Shown here one piece after another: positions 16,542 through 25,174 of a stretch of DNA of 50,789 nucleotides. Source of the stretch: an uncultured bacterium (lineage in GTDB: Bacteria; Margulisbacteria; WOR-1; XYC2-FULL-46-14; WPAF01); the NCBI GenBank assembly GCA_903930225.1, contig CAIYXV010000112.1:1-50789 (forward strand), written 5' to 3'. Numbering within the stretch: the first letter of the stretch is position 1; every line of letters starts with the position of its first letter. Both the position numbers and the translations under genes were made by a program. The notes below the pieces were generated by a model that ran no database searches, was not told where the DNA came from, and worked only from the letters and a program-made list of their open reading frames with translations.

Positions 16542-17879
16542 ATGTCCGAAGAAAGAATTCCACCACAAAACCTGGAAGCGGAGCAATCCGTGATCGGCTC
16601 CATGCTTATCGACAAGACCGCCATCATCAAGGCGATCGAAGCCTTGAAGCCGGACAGCTTTTACCGCGATGCCCACCGCTTTATATTCGAAGCGATGCTC
16701 GATCTTTTTGACCGTGGCGAGCCGGTCGACCTGGTAACAGTCACCGAAACCCTGCGGAAATCTGGCAAGCTCGAGGCGGTCGGCGGTTCGGTCTATGTAG
16801 CCGATCTGATCAATTCCGTTCCCACCGCCGCCAACATCGATTATTACGCCCGGATCGTCGAGGAGAAAGCCACGTTAAGAAGGCTGATCGATGCCGGCAC
16901 GAGCATTGTTCAGGCGGCGTTCGACGAGCCGGAGAACGTTGACCAGATCCTTGACCACGCGGAAAAAACCATCTTCAGCATTGCCATGAAAAGGGTGCAT
17001 GAAGGGTTTCACAAGATTGATGGCGTGCTGAAACGGGTCCTGGAGCGGATCGATAAGCTTTACGGGAAAAAGGAGCACATCACCGGCATCCCGACCGGAT
17101 TCACTGATCTTGACAATATGACCGCCGGTTTTCAGAATTCCGATCTGATCATTATCGCCGCGCGGCCGTCGGTTGGAAAAACGGCGCTGGCCCTTAACAT
17201 GGCCCAGAACATGGCGATCAAGTTCAATATTCCGGTCGCGATCTTTTCGCTCGAAATGAGCAAGGATTCGCTGGCCCAGAGAATGCTCTGCTCTGAAGCC
17301 GAGATAGACGCCCTGAAGCTTAAGACCGCTTCTTTGCCCGATACCGGATGGAAAAAGCTTACCCGCGCGCTGGCAAAACTTTCAGAAGCGCCGATCTATA
17401 TTGACGATACCTCGGCTGCTACCTCCATGGAGATAAGGGCAAAATGCCGGCGGCTGAAACTGGAAAAAGGCATGGGCGCCGTCATTATCGATTATATGCA
17501 GCTGATGCAGGGCCGGGCGAGGGTAGAGAACCGGGTACAGGAAATATCGGAGATCGCCCGGTCGCTTAAAACCATGGCCCGGGAGCTTGATATACCGGTC
17601 ATCGCTCTGTCGCAGCTCTCGCGGGCGGTAGAACAGCGCACCGACCGCATTCCCCGCCTTTCAGATCTGCGGGAATCGGGAGAGATCGAGCAAACCGCCG
17701 ATGTGGTGATGTTCATTCACCGCGAAGATTATTACAATCCTAAATCCGATCGCGGGAACATCGCCGAGATTATAATCGCCAAGCAGCGGAACGGGCCGAT
17801 CGGCTCGATCGAGCTTGTGTTCCGCAAGGAAATCACCAAATTTTGCAACAAGGAAACCAGATACGAAGAGGTTGGATGA
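16542..17879 (+). CDS. dnaB: Replicative DNA helicase DnaB
   Basis: A 445-residue hexameric 5'-3' helicase of the replication fork. The N-terminal helical domain (about residues 1-105, PPQNLEAEQSVIGSML) is joined by a linker to a RecA-like domain with Walker A ARPSVGKTALALN (about 207-219), Walker B VIIDYMQLM (about 311-319), the ALSQLSRAVEQR sensor segment and the arginine-finger region PRLSDLRESGEIEQTADVV. Length and motifs are standard and no intein is present. The terminal TGA overlaps the start of the next gene (ATGA). Confidence 0.96.
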   Translation: MSEERIPPQNLEAEQSVIGSMLIDKTAIIKAIEALKPDSFYRDAHRFIFEAMLDLFDRGEPVDLVTVTETLRKSGKLEAVGGSVYVADLINSVPTAANIDYYARIVEEKATLRRLIDAGTSIVQAAFDEPENVDQILDHAEKTIFSIAMKRVHEGFHKIDGVLKRVLERIDKLYGKKEHITGIPTGFTDLDNMTAGFQNSDLIIIAARPSVGKTALALNMAQNMAIKFNIPVAIFSLEMSKDSLAQRMLCSEAEIDALKLKTASLPDTGWKKLTRALAKLSEAPIYIDDTSAATSMEIRAKCRRLKLEKGMGAVIIDYMQLMQGRARVENRVQEISEIARSLKTMARELDIPVIALSQLSRAVEQRTDRIPRLSDLRESGEIEQTADVVMFIHREDYYNPKSDRGNIAEIIIAKQRNGPIGSIELVFRKEITKFCNKETRYEEVG

Positions 17880-19345
17880 GGAAGCTTCTTCTATTCACGA
17901 CATTACTGATGATGATGAACATATCTTACGCCGGGGAAAAAGAGTTGGTCATCAATGCCACCAGCCTCATGTACGATAAGGACGGCTCCCGGGTGGAGGC
18001 TAAAGGATCGGTGGAAGCGGTCTACCGGGATTCCAGGATGACCGGCGAACACATGGTCTATTATTCCATAAGCCGGGAAGCGAAGCTTGATTCCGGGTTC
18101 GATCTAACGTTTAACGGCCTTAATTTTTCGGGGAAAACGCTTGATTACAACTTGAGCTCCGAAAGCGGGAACGCGACCGAGGTTAAAATGAAATACGATC
18201 GCGCGTACATCAGCGGGGGAGAGGTTTCCTTCAGCCACGACAGGGTAAGTCTGAAGAACGCGAATTTTACCACCTGCGATCTGGAATCTCCTCATTACCA
18301 TATCTCCGCCGCGGAGATCGATCTTTACCAGAAGCAGGCCTGGCTGGTGGCTTACTGGGGAATATTCTGGCTAGGGCCCCTGCCTTCGCTTCCGATCCCG
18401 GTCTATGTGTACGATTTTAAAGCGGGACAAAAGGGCAAAAAGAACGTGATGCCCTATCCGGAAGCGGGGGTCAACAGCAACGACGGTTTCTGGATAAAAG
18501 AAACGATGTCCTGGCATCTGCAGCCGGAATTGAACGGAAATTATAATATTAGCTATGCCGCGAATAAAGGGGTGGGGGGAGAATTTAGCCTGCAGCATCA
18601 AATAGACGAAGACCGCGAAAACGATGCCAATATTTCCTTGAACGCGGCCGAAGCGCCCAGCGGGGGGATCGAGTATCGGGAGAGCTTCGGACGGGAGATC
18701 CGGGAAAGGCACGACCTGGCCATGCTTCCGGTCGAGGTCTACAAGCAGTTTTATTTCGATCTTAACCTGACCGGCAGGGAGAGGATCAATTACGAAAGGG
18801 TAAGCAAAACGCCGGAGATCACCCTGGGCATGAGAAGGACCACTTTGCTGGACGGCTGGCTGGAATACTCCGCCGCGGTCGGATCCATCGCCGAGGAATC
18901 TTCGGGAAAGAGCTTGAGCCGGGAGAACGTGAACGCGACCGTATGGTATCCGATATTTGACGGGTTCAGCACGGATCTGAATTTCGACGCATCGCTTTAC
19001 GGCGATATGACCAGCTGGCTAAAGATACTGGGAGGGATCGATTACGCTAACCGACTGAACAACATTCTGGCTTACGATATCGGCTATTCCCATTATTTCA
19101 AGAACCGCGGCCAAAGCGCGTTCAATTACGAGAAATACCGCTTTAATGCAATGGATAAGATCGGTTTGAGCATTTATTCGACCAGTTCCGCCGGAAGGTA
19201 TATGTTCAGCTGCTCATATATCCTGCCTGATCTTGAGCCGCAGGATATCGATTATACGGCGGGCCTGATGGTCCATTGTTTCAATGTCGACCTGACCTAC
19301 CGCGCTATGCGGGGAGAATTTGTGCTCGGGTTCAGTCTGAATTAG
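17876..19345 (+). CDS. LptD/OstA-like outer-membrane lipopolysaccharide assembly protein, short form
   Basis: 489 residues from the ATG at 17876, which overlaps the dnaB stop; a TTG at 17843 is inside dnaB and ignored. A signal peptide (MRKLLLF, then a Met/Leu-rich core, ending near SYA-GE) is followed by an OstA/LptA beta-jellyroll (about residues 20-135: SLMYDKDGSRVEAKGSVEAV). A segment WGIFWLGPLPSLPIPVYVYDF then corresponds to the LptD barrel-entry region, and the remainder is beta-strand-rich. LptD inserts lipopolysaccharide into the outer leaflet. This protein is far shorter than the ~780 residues of E. coli LptD, so the barrel is reduced and its specific role is less certain. Confidence 0.75.
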   Translation: MRKLLLFTTLLMMMNISYAGEKELVINATSLMYDKDGSRVEAKGSVEAVYRDSRMTGEHMVYYSISREAKLDSGFDLTFNGLNFSGKTLDYNLSSESGNATEVKMKYDRAYISGGEVSFSHDRVSLKNANFTTCDLESPHYHISAAEIDLYQKQAWLVAYWGIFWLGPLPSLPIPVYVYDFKAGQKGKKNVMPYPEAGVNSNDGFWIKETMSWHLQPELNGNYNISYAANKGVGGEFSLQHQIDEDRENDANISLNAAEAPSGGIEYRESFGREIRERHDLAMLPVEVYKQFYFDLNLTGRERINYERVSKTPEITLGMRRTTLLDGWLEYSAAVGSIAEESSGKSLSRENVNATVWYPIFDGFSTDLNFDASLYGDMTSWLKILGGIDYANRLNNILAYDIGYSHYFKNRGQSAFNYEKYRFNAMDKIGLSIYSTSSAGRYMFSCSYILPDLEPQDIDYTAGLMVHCFNVDLTYRAMRGEFVLGFSLN

Positions 19346-19355
19346 AGGAGGCTTT

Positions 19356-19967
19356 ATGTTCATCAGTTTTGAGGGCGGCGAAGGCTGCGGTAAATCGACC
19401 CATGCCCGGATGCTGAAGGAATATCTTGAATCGTCCGGCAAAGAAGTGGTCTTGACCCGGGAGCCGGGCGGCACCCAGTTCGGGAGCACGATCAGAAAAA
19501 TGCTTTTGGACAACGATCTTTCGATCGAGATGACGACCGAGATGTTCCTTTTTTGCGCGGACCGGGTGGAGCATGTCGAAAAAGTGATCCGGCCGGCCCT
19601 CTCGGAGGGGAAGATCGTGATCTCGGACCGCTACATTGATTCGACTATCGCCTATCAGCTGGGGGGAAGGGCATTGCCGGAGGACCTGGTAAGATACTTG
19701 AACTGGATATCGTCAAAAGGGCTGGTCCCCGACCTGACTTTTCTGCTCGATATTCCGGTCGAAGAGGGATTAAAGCGGACCGCGGAGAGAGGAAAGACGA
19801 ATCGGTTCGAGAACGAGATCCTGGCGTTCCACGAGCGGGTGAGGGAAAAATATCTTGAGATCGCCGGCAACAACCGGCAGAGGATCAAAGTGATCGATAC
19901 CTTCAAGGGGATCGAAGAAACGCAGAAAGAAATAAGAGGGCACCTGCCTGCCGGCAGGCAGGTATAA
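19356..19967 (+). CDS. tmk: Thymidylate kinase
   Basis: 203 residues. It phosphorylates dTMP to dTDP. The P-loop is EGGEGCGKST (residues 6-15), the dTMP-binding segment is TREPGGTQFGSTIR (about 35-48), the DR motif is SDRYIDSTIAYQ (about 90-101) and the LID region is TAERGKTNRFE. A strong AGAGGAGG sits just upstream of the ATG. The last residues, LPAGRQV, are encoded by a 20-nt perfect palindrome that runs to the stop codon, so the native C terminus has been replaced or extended by a repeat. The catalytic core is intact. Confidence 0.93.
   Translation: MFISFEGGEGCGKSTHARMLKEYLESSGKEVVLTREPGGTQFGSTIRKMLLDNDLSIEMTTEMFLFCADRVEHVEKVIRPALSEGKIVISDRYIDSTIAYQLGGRALPEDLVRYLNWISSKGLVPDLTFLLDIPVEEGLKRTAERGKTNRFENEILAFHERVREKYLEIAGNNRQRIKVIDTFKGIEETQKEIRGHLPAGRQV
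19943..19962. repeat. 20-nt perfect palindrome (PAGRQ-type) in the 3' end of tmk
   Basis: CCTGCCTGCCGGCAGGCAGG is a perfect inverted repeat with its centre at 19952/19953. It encodes the PAGRQ residues at the C terminus of thymidylate kinase and ends 9 nt before the alaS ATG. Similar palindromes are scattered in genomes of several candidate phyla. Only one copy is seen in this window. It could form a hairpin in the tmk-alaS mRNA and affect alaS initiation. Confidence 0.8.
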
Positions 19968-19971
19968 AATT

Positions 19972-22632
19972 ATGAAAAGCGAAGAGATAAGAAGAACTTT
20001 CCTTAAATATTTCGAGGAGAAGGGGCATAAGATCATGCCTTCGGCCTCCCTTATCCCCAATGACCCGACCGTGCTGCTCACCCTGGCCGGCATGCTGCCC
20101 TTTAAGCCTATTTTTTTGGGCGTTCAAAAGCCGGAATCAAAACGCGTAACTTCCTGCCAGAAATGCGTCCGAACCAACGACATTGAGAATGTGGGCAAGA
20201 CCAGCCGGCATCACACCTTCTTCGAGATGCTGGGGAACTTTTCGTTCGGCGATTATTTCAAGGAAGGCGCGATCGCGTTCGCCTGGGAGCTTTTGACCGG
20301 GATCTATAAACTGCCGAAAGAAAAATTAGTGGCGGCGGTTTATGAAAAGGATGATGAGGCGGCGGAAATATGGGAAAAAAAGTTCAACCTGCCCAAAGAA
20401 AAGATCTATCGGCTTAGCGAGGAGAATAATTTTTGGGCGGCCGGCCCGACCGGTCCCTGCGGGCCCTGTTCCGAGATCTATTACGATTACGGTCCGGAAA
20501 AAGGATGCGGCAAACCGACCTGCGATCCTAGCTGCGACTGCGAGCGGTGGCTCGAGGTCTGGAACCTGGTATTCATCGAATTTAACCGCGACGAGAGCGG
20601 AAAGCTCACCCCGCTGCCTTCAAAGAACATCGACACCGGGATGGGGTTGGAGCGCATTTCGCGCCTGTTGCAGAACGTTGAAACCAATTTTGACACTGAT
20701 CTGTTCTTGCCGATCATGGAGAAACTGCCTGGAACCAATGTTTTATCCAAAAGGATCATCGCGGACCATGTGAGGGCAGCCTCATACCTGATCGCGGACG
20801 GCGTCATGCCCGGCAACGAAGGCAGAAGCTACGTATTGCGGCGCATTATACGCCGGGCCGTGCTTCATGCCCGCAAGCTGGGGATAGGTGAGATCTATCT
20901 TCCGAAACTTGCCGAGATCGTGATCGGTATGGGAAAATCGTTCTATCCCGAGCTTAATGAAAAAGCCAGCCTCATCAAGGACACCATAAAAACGGAGGAA
21001 GAGAACTTCCATTCGACCCTGGGATCGGGCGTGAAGCTCTTAAACGATCTGATCGCGAAATACGGCAAACAACTTCCGGGAGCGGAGGTGTTCAAGCTTC
21101 ACGATACTTACGGGTTCCCGGTCGAGATGACCAGGGAGATGGCGGAGGAAGCGGGTTCGGAAATTGACATGGAAGGTTTTAAAAAATCGATGGACGAACA
21201 AAAGGAGCGGGCCCGGGCGGCGGTGGGGGGAGCGGGCCTTTTGACCGGGCTTGATCTTACAAAATATCCAAAGACTAATTTTATCGGTTATGAAAAATTT
21301 GAATGCGATACCAAGGTGGTCGGGATCCTGCCTGACCAGAAGCTGGTCATTCTTGAAAAGACGCCTTTTTATCCGGAAGGCGGCGGTCAGGTCGGCGATA
21401 CCGGCATCATATTTTTTGACGGCAAAGAGATCCTGGTCACTAACACTTACGGTGAAATCGGCGGAGTTATTTTACATAAGATTGACCGGGTCGAGGGCTT
21501 GAAGGACAGACAGGGAGTCAAGGTTAAGATCGATGCCAGCCGGCGGTCAAATATTTCCCTGCATCATACCGTGACCCATCTTCTGCACGCGGCCTTGAGA
21601 GGGATGCTGGGCGCTCAATCGACACAGGCGGGATCGTTCGTTGCGCCCGACCGGCTGCGGTTCGATTTTCATGCTTCAAGCGCGTTGAATCTTGTCCAGA
21701 TCGAGGAGATCGAACGGCTGGTTAACGAGAACATAAAGAAAAATCTGAAGGCGGAATGGATCGAGACTTCGATCGAAGAGGCGAAAAAAATGGGGGCAAT
21801 GGCCCTGTTCGGCGAAAAATACGGCAAGCGGGTCCGGGTGATCAGAGTGCCGGGGGTTAGCGTCGAATTGTGCGGGGGCTGCCATGTCAGGAACACTTCA
21901 GAGATCATGTTCTTCAAGATAATCAGGGAAGAATCCCTGCAGGCCGGGGTGCGGAGGCTCGAGGCGGTGGCCGGTCCGAACGCGAAAGTTTATGTCGTTT
22001 ATCAGGGCAAGGCGCTGCGGGAAGAGATCCTCAAGCTTCAATGCCAGAACCGGACGCTTCAGGAGGAAAAACAGTGCCTTGGCGACCAGAAGCTGCTGGA
22101 GCCGAACGTGTTCTCGGTTGATCAGGAGGAGCTGGTCAGGCTGAAGGACGCGGTGGACAAGCTTGACATCGTGAACGTAAATAAATTTATTGAGCATTTA
22201 AAGGGCCGGGTCGACTGGTTGAAGGAGAGAAATATCAGTTTGATAAAGGAGATCGAAAAGCTCAAAGGTAAAAAGGTCTTGGCCCTGGTGGAGGATCTCG
22301 TTAAAGAAGTAAAGGATGTAAAGGGAATAAAACTGCTGTTAAAAGAGCTGAAAGATGTTTCCATGCCCAATTTACGGGCGCTGGCGGACGAGATCAAGTC
22401 AAAGGTGCCGTCTATCATAGTGGTAATGGCGTCGACCATGCCGGATAAAGTTTCGTTCCTGGTCAATGTCACCAATGACCTGACCGGCAGGTATAACGCC
22501 GGAAAGATCGCGAAAGTCCTGGCGGAAACTTGCGGCGGGGGCGGGGGAGGAAAAGCGGATAAAGCGGAAGCCGGAGGCAAGGACCCGTCCAGGGTGGGCG
22601 AAGCTTTCAATAAGGTAGTAGAGATGCTATGA
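19972..22632 (+). CDS. alaS: Alanyl-tRNA synthetase
   Basis: 886 residues, the usual size. The class II aminoacylation domain has the N terminus EIRRTFLKYFEEKGH, the PSASLIP segment, RHHTFFEMLGNFSFGDYFK and the GPCGPCSEIYYD loop. The editing domain carries the zinc-binding HHTVTHLLHAALR (about residues 524-536) and CGGCHVRNTSEI (about 635-646). The C-terminal dimerisation (DHHA1-like) domain ends in CGGGGGGKADKA, the glycine-rich motif typical of AlaRS. The start codon lies 4 nt after the tmk stop with no good Shine-Dalgarno sequence; the only purine-rich sequence is in the adjoining palindrome. Confidence 0.96.
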   Translation: MKSEEIRRTFLKYFEEKGHKIMPSASLIPNDPTVLLTLAGMLPFKPIFLGVQKPESKRVTSCQKCVRTNDIENVGKTSRHHTFFEMLGNFSFGDYFKEGAIAFAWELLTGIYKLPKEKLVAAVYEKDDEAAEIWEKKFNLPKEKIYRLSEENNFWAAGPTGPCGPCSEIYYDYGPEKGCGKPTCDPSCDCERWLEVWNLVFIEFNRDESGKLTPLPSKNIDTGMGLERISRLLQNVETNFDTDLFLPIMEKLPGTNVLSKRIIADHVRAASYLIADGVMPGNEGRSYVLRRIIRRAVLHARKLGIGEIYLPKLAEIVIGMGKSFYPELNEKASLIKDTIKTEEENFHSTLGSGVKLLNDLIAKYGKQLPGAEVFKLHDTYGFPVEMTREMAEEAGSEIDMEGFKKSMDEQKERARAAVGGAGLLTGLDLTKYPKTNFIGYEKFECDTKVVGILPDQKLVILEKTPFYPEGGGQVGDTGIIFFDGKEILVTNTYGEIGGVILHKIDRVEGLKDRQGVKVKIDASRRSNISLHHTVTHLLHAALRGMLGAQSTQAGSFVAPDRLRFDFHASSALNLVQIEEIERLVNENIKKNLKAEWIETSIEEAKKMGAMALFGEKYGKRVRVIRVPGVSVELCGGCHVRNTSEIMFFKIIREESLQAGVRRLEAVAGPNAKVYVVYQGKALREEILKLQCQNRTLQEEKQCLGDQKLLEPNVFSVDQEELVRLKDAVDKLDIVNVNKFIEHLKGRVDWLKERNISLIKEIEKLKGKKVLALVEDLVKEVKDVKGIKLLLKELKDVSMPNLRALADEIKSKVPSIIVVMASTMPDKVSFLVNVTNDLTGRYNAGKIAKVLAETCGGGGGGKADKAEAGGKDPSRVGEAFNKVVEML

Positions 22633-23048
22633 GGATAATCGGCATAGATTTTGGCGATAAGAGGATCGGGATTGCGATCAGCGATCCTCTTGGGATCATC
22701 GCACAGGGAGTAGCGGTGATCGGTAAAGGCGCCACCTTCGCGGAGGACGTAAAAGAGCTTAAAAAGATAATGAAAAAATATGAATCGATCAACGAGATCG
22801 TGGTTGGTCTGCCCAAGACCATGTCTGGAGAGATCGGCATTGCCGCGGAAAAGGTATTAAAGTTCGTGGAGGCGCTTAAAACGGCGTTTAGGATCCCGAT
22901 TGTGACCTGGGACGAGCGGCTGACCACCGTCCAGGCGCAGAGGGCCCTGACGGAAGCGGGGCTGTCAAGCAAAAAACAGAGAAAAGTGATCGATAAGTCC
23001 GCGGCCTTTTTTATTCTTCAGAATTATTTGGACAGCCGCAAGAAATGA
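22629..23048 (+). CDS. ruvX: Putative pre-16S rRNA nuclease / Holliday junction resolvase-like (YqgF)
   Basis: 139 residues with an RNase H-like fold. IIGIDFGDKRIGIAISD at the N terminus carries the first catalytic Asp. EIVVGLPKTMSGEIG (about residues 56-70) carries the central motif. DERLTTVQAQRAL (about 98-110) and DKSAAFFILQNYLD (about 122-135) carry the remaining conserved acidic residues. E. coli YqgF processes the 5' end of 16S rRNA. The start overlaps the alaS stop (ATGA) and the stop overlaps the mltG start, so it is part of the same operon. Confidence 0.92.
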   Translation: MRIIGIDFGDKRIGIAISDPLGIIAQGVAVIGKGATFAEDVKELKKIMKKYESINEIVVGLPKTMSGEIGIAAEKVLKFVEALKTAFRIPIVTWDERLTTVQAQRALTEAGLSSKKQRKVIDKSAAFFILQNYLDSRKK

Positions 23049-24079
23049 AACGCGCCGCAAAAATTACGCTGATCGTTTCGACCCTGCTGCTGGTGCTTAT
23101 GTTTTTTATGGCCGTTTCGGTCTTTCTGCAGGCCGGCGCCAATAACGGTCCGGTAACGATTGATATCCCAAAAGGTGCGTCCGCCAATCAGGCCGCCGCC
23201 CTGTTGCGGCAGGAAGGGATAATAAAAAGGACCATCGATTTTAAATTTGCGAGCCGGATATTATTCTTAACCGATAAGATCAAGGCCGGGCGGTACCGCT
23301 TCCCTGCTCATCCGTCTCTTTTTAGCGTACTGCTTGACCTTAAAAATGCCAGGACGATTGTTGAAGAGCCGTTGAAAGTCACTTTTCCGGAAGGGACCTC
23401 GATCTACCGGATGGGTTTGATCCTGGAAAAAGCGGGAGCTGTTTGTTCCGAGGAAATACGTTCGTTGGTCGATTCCTCTTTTGTGGAGAAGCTAAAAGGG
23501 GAATTCCATTTTCTTGATGGGGTAAAAAGCCGTTCTCTCGAAGGGTATCTTTTTCCGGATACTTATATGTTTGACCGTAACATTTCCGCCGAGGCGCTGG
23601 CCAGATTGATGCTTAGAAGGTTTTCAGATGTGGTACTGCCTTACTGGAATGACAATAAATACGCGGCGCGGTATGATCTTCATCAGATCGTAACGCTCGC
23701 TTCGATAATAGAGAAAGAAGCCAGGCGGCCCGAAGAGCGGCCGGTCATCTCATCCGTCTTTTACAACCGGCTAGAGATCCAAATGCCCCTAGCCGCCGAT
23801 CCGACGGTAAAATACGCGCTGGAGCGGCCGAGCAAGACCGTATTCTTTGATCAATTGAAAGTTAATTCTCCTTATAACACGTATAAGAACCGGGGTTTGC
23901 CTCCGGGGCCCATCAGTAATCCGGGGCTTGATTCCATCAAGGCGGCGATCTATCCGGCCAAGACCGATTATCTGTTCTTTGTGGCGCAGACGGATGGATC
24001 GCACATTTTCTCGGCGACCATGGCTCAGCATGAGAACGCCCGGGTCAGAGCCAAAAGATCTAAGAAAACCAGCCGCTGA
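23045..24079 (+). CDS. mltG: Endolytic murein transglycosylase MltG (YceG-like)
   Basis: 344 residues. One N-terminal membrane helix (about residues 7-29) anchors it in the inner membrane. It is followed by a LysM-like part (VTIDIPKGASANQAAALL) and the catalytic YceG domain with SLEGYLFPDTY, the catalytic Glu in LASIIEKEARRPEERP (near 222), SVFYNRLEIQMPLAADPTVKYAL and the C-terminal PGPISNPGLDSIKAA. MltG cuts nascent peptidoglycan and sets glycan strand length. The last 20 nt overlap the 3' end of the convergent C39-like peptidase gene. Confidence 0.94.
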   Translation: MKRAAKITLIVSTLLLVLMFFMAVSVFLQAGANNGPVTIDIPKGASANQAAALLRQEGIIKRTIDFKFASRILFLTDKIKAGRYRFPAHPSLFSVLLDLKNARTIVEEPLKVTFPEGTSIYRMGLILEKAGAVCSEEIRSLVDSSFVEKLKGEFHFLDGVKSRSLEGYLFPDTYMFDRNISAEALARLMLRRFSDVVLPYWNDNKYAARYDLHQIVTLASIIEKEARRPEERPVISSVFYNRLEIQMPLAADPTVKYALERPSKTVFFDQLKVNSPYNTYKNRGLPPGPISNPGLDSIKAAIYPAKTDYLFFVAQTDGSHIFSATMAQHENARVRAKRSKKTSR

Positions 24080-24953
24080 TCGTATCCCAGACATCTCCGG
24101 CGGCATCCGCTATGTCATTTGCGGCCGATTCCGCGGTGTAGAACGCATCTTCCAAACCGTCAATTATATCAAGATAAGTTTTAAACGTGTCCGACATCCG
24201 GTCGGACGGAAGATAAGCTTTAAGCTGTGATTCATTGAATGAACCTTTGGGAGCCATGGCCATTATATATCTGTGACCGCTCGGCACCAGGTTGTTGTCC
24301 CAGAACTTGCTTTGGAAATCAGCCGCGGTCCAGCACTGGGTGGTCGAATAGTTCGGGTTATTGAAATAGATATGGGTTATTTTCCCGGAATCGTCCTTTT
24401 TATATCCGGTGACCACCATCCAGTGTCCCCGGGAAGCATTGCTTATATAATCGGAAAGCGAAGAATTGCTGCCGCCGCCGTTTATCCCCAGCACCATGGC
24501 GGGAATGCCTTTATCTATCAGCGCGGCCAGGTCATTTAACGTGCCGTTGTTTATCTGCCTGACCGTCAGGTTTTTAGCTTCCGCTTTTTCTTTGAGCGCT
24601 TCGGGTCCGTGGCCGACCGTGCTTGATCCGAACATGGTATGCTGATCGACGTTGATGCCGTAATATTTTTCTAGCATCGCGAGAGAGGTCGGACCGCATT
24701 CGTTGTGGCCCTGGATCAGGTTGGTAACGGAGATCTTTTTATCGACCGCCAGGGAAACCGGCGTGATCTTTGGCAGTTGAGCGTTGATGATCGGGAGCGT
24801 GATCGGGGCCAGCTTTTGCTGTACCACCGCCGCCATTGATGAAAGAAATGACGGGCCCGAATAGGATGGACTGACGGTCGCCGGTTTTACCTGGGTTTCG
24901 ATCTTGGAAAGTGCGGACGACGCGATACTGCTGAAAGTCCTAAAATTATCCAT
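24060..24953 (-). CDS. C39-like cysteine peptidase without signal peptide, sigma-28-type promoter
   Basis: A 297-residue papain-like C39-type protein. The catalytic cysteine is in NECGPTSLAML (about residue 87), with a Gln a few residues earlier (NLIQGHNE) in the oxyanion position. The catalytic His is in RGHWMVVTGYKKD (near 178) and the third residue is Asn or Asp in the following HIYFNNPN strand. The first ~80 residues contain no signal peptide; they are Ser/Ala/Pro-rich with mildly hydrophobic stretches. The C terminus is a short amphipathic helix ending in SGWFS. A strong AGGAAGGAG precedes the ATG. Its promoter matches those of the accessory cluster at 41.4-50.7 kb, so it may be a substrate or effector of that system. 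Not every C39-like protein cleaves peptides. Confidence 0.75.
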   Translation of the reverse strand: MDNFRTFSSIASSALSKIETQVKPATVSPSYSGPSFLSSMAAVVQQKLAPITLPIINAQLPKITPVSLAVDKKISVTNLIQGHNECGPTSLAMLEKYYGINVDQHTMFGSSTVGHGPEALKEKAEAKNLTVRQINNGTLNDLAALIDKGIPAMVLGINGGGSNSSLSDYISNASRGHWMVVTGYKKDDSGKITHIYFNNPNYSTTQCWTAADFQSKFWDNNLVPSGHRYIMAMAPKGSFNESQLKAYLPSDRMSDTFKTYLDIIDGLEDAFYTAESAANDIADAAGDVWDTISGWFS

Positions 24954-24993
24954 TTTCTTTCTCCTTCCTCTATGGGAATGTCCTACATAGATA

Positions 24994-25020
24994 TTATCGT
25001 GAGGTTATGCTTAAAACTTG
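24994..25020 (-). promoter_or_regulatory. Sigma-28-like promoter upstream of the C39-like peptidase
   Basis: Minus strand: CAAGTTTT (25020-25013), 11-nt spacer, CACGATAA (25001-24994). Counted as CAAG-N15-CACGATAA, spacing is identical to the four accessory-cluster promoters; one base of the CCGATAA core differs. The expected leader is about 35 nt and contains the AGGAAGGAG ribosome site (complement of 24961-24969). The rest of the 221-nt gap up to 25174 holds AT-rich sequence with only a weak candidate promoter for the plus-strand gene. Confidence 0.7.
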
Positions 25021-25174
25021 TATCCGGTCATTCCCATTCGATCACCAATGGTAAATTTGAAAAAATGTTCCAGTTTGAGCCAATAAAATTGTATTTTGTA
25101 GCCCATGAAAATGTCTAAGAAAATTAACGATATATTATATGAGAGCATTAGACAGCTAAGAGGGGAATTAATAA

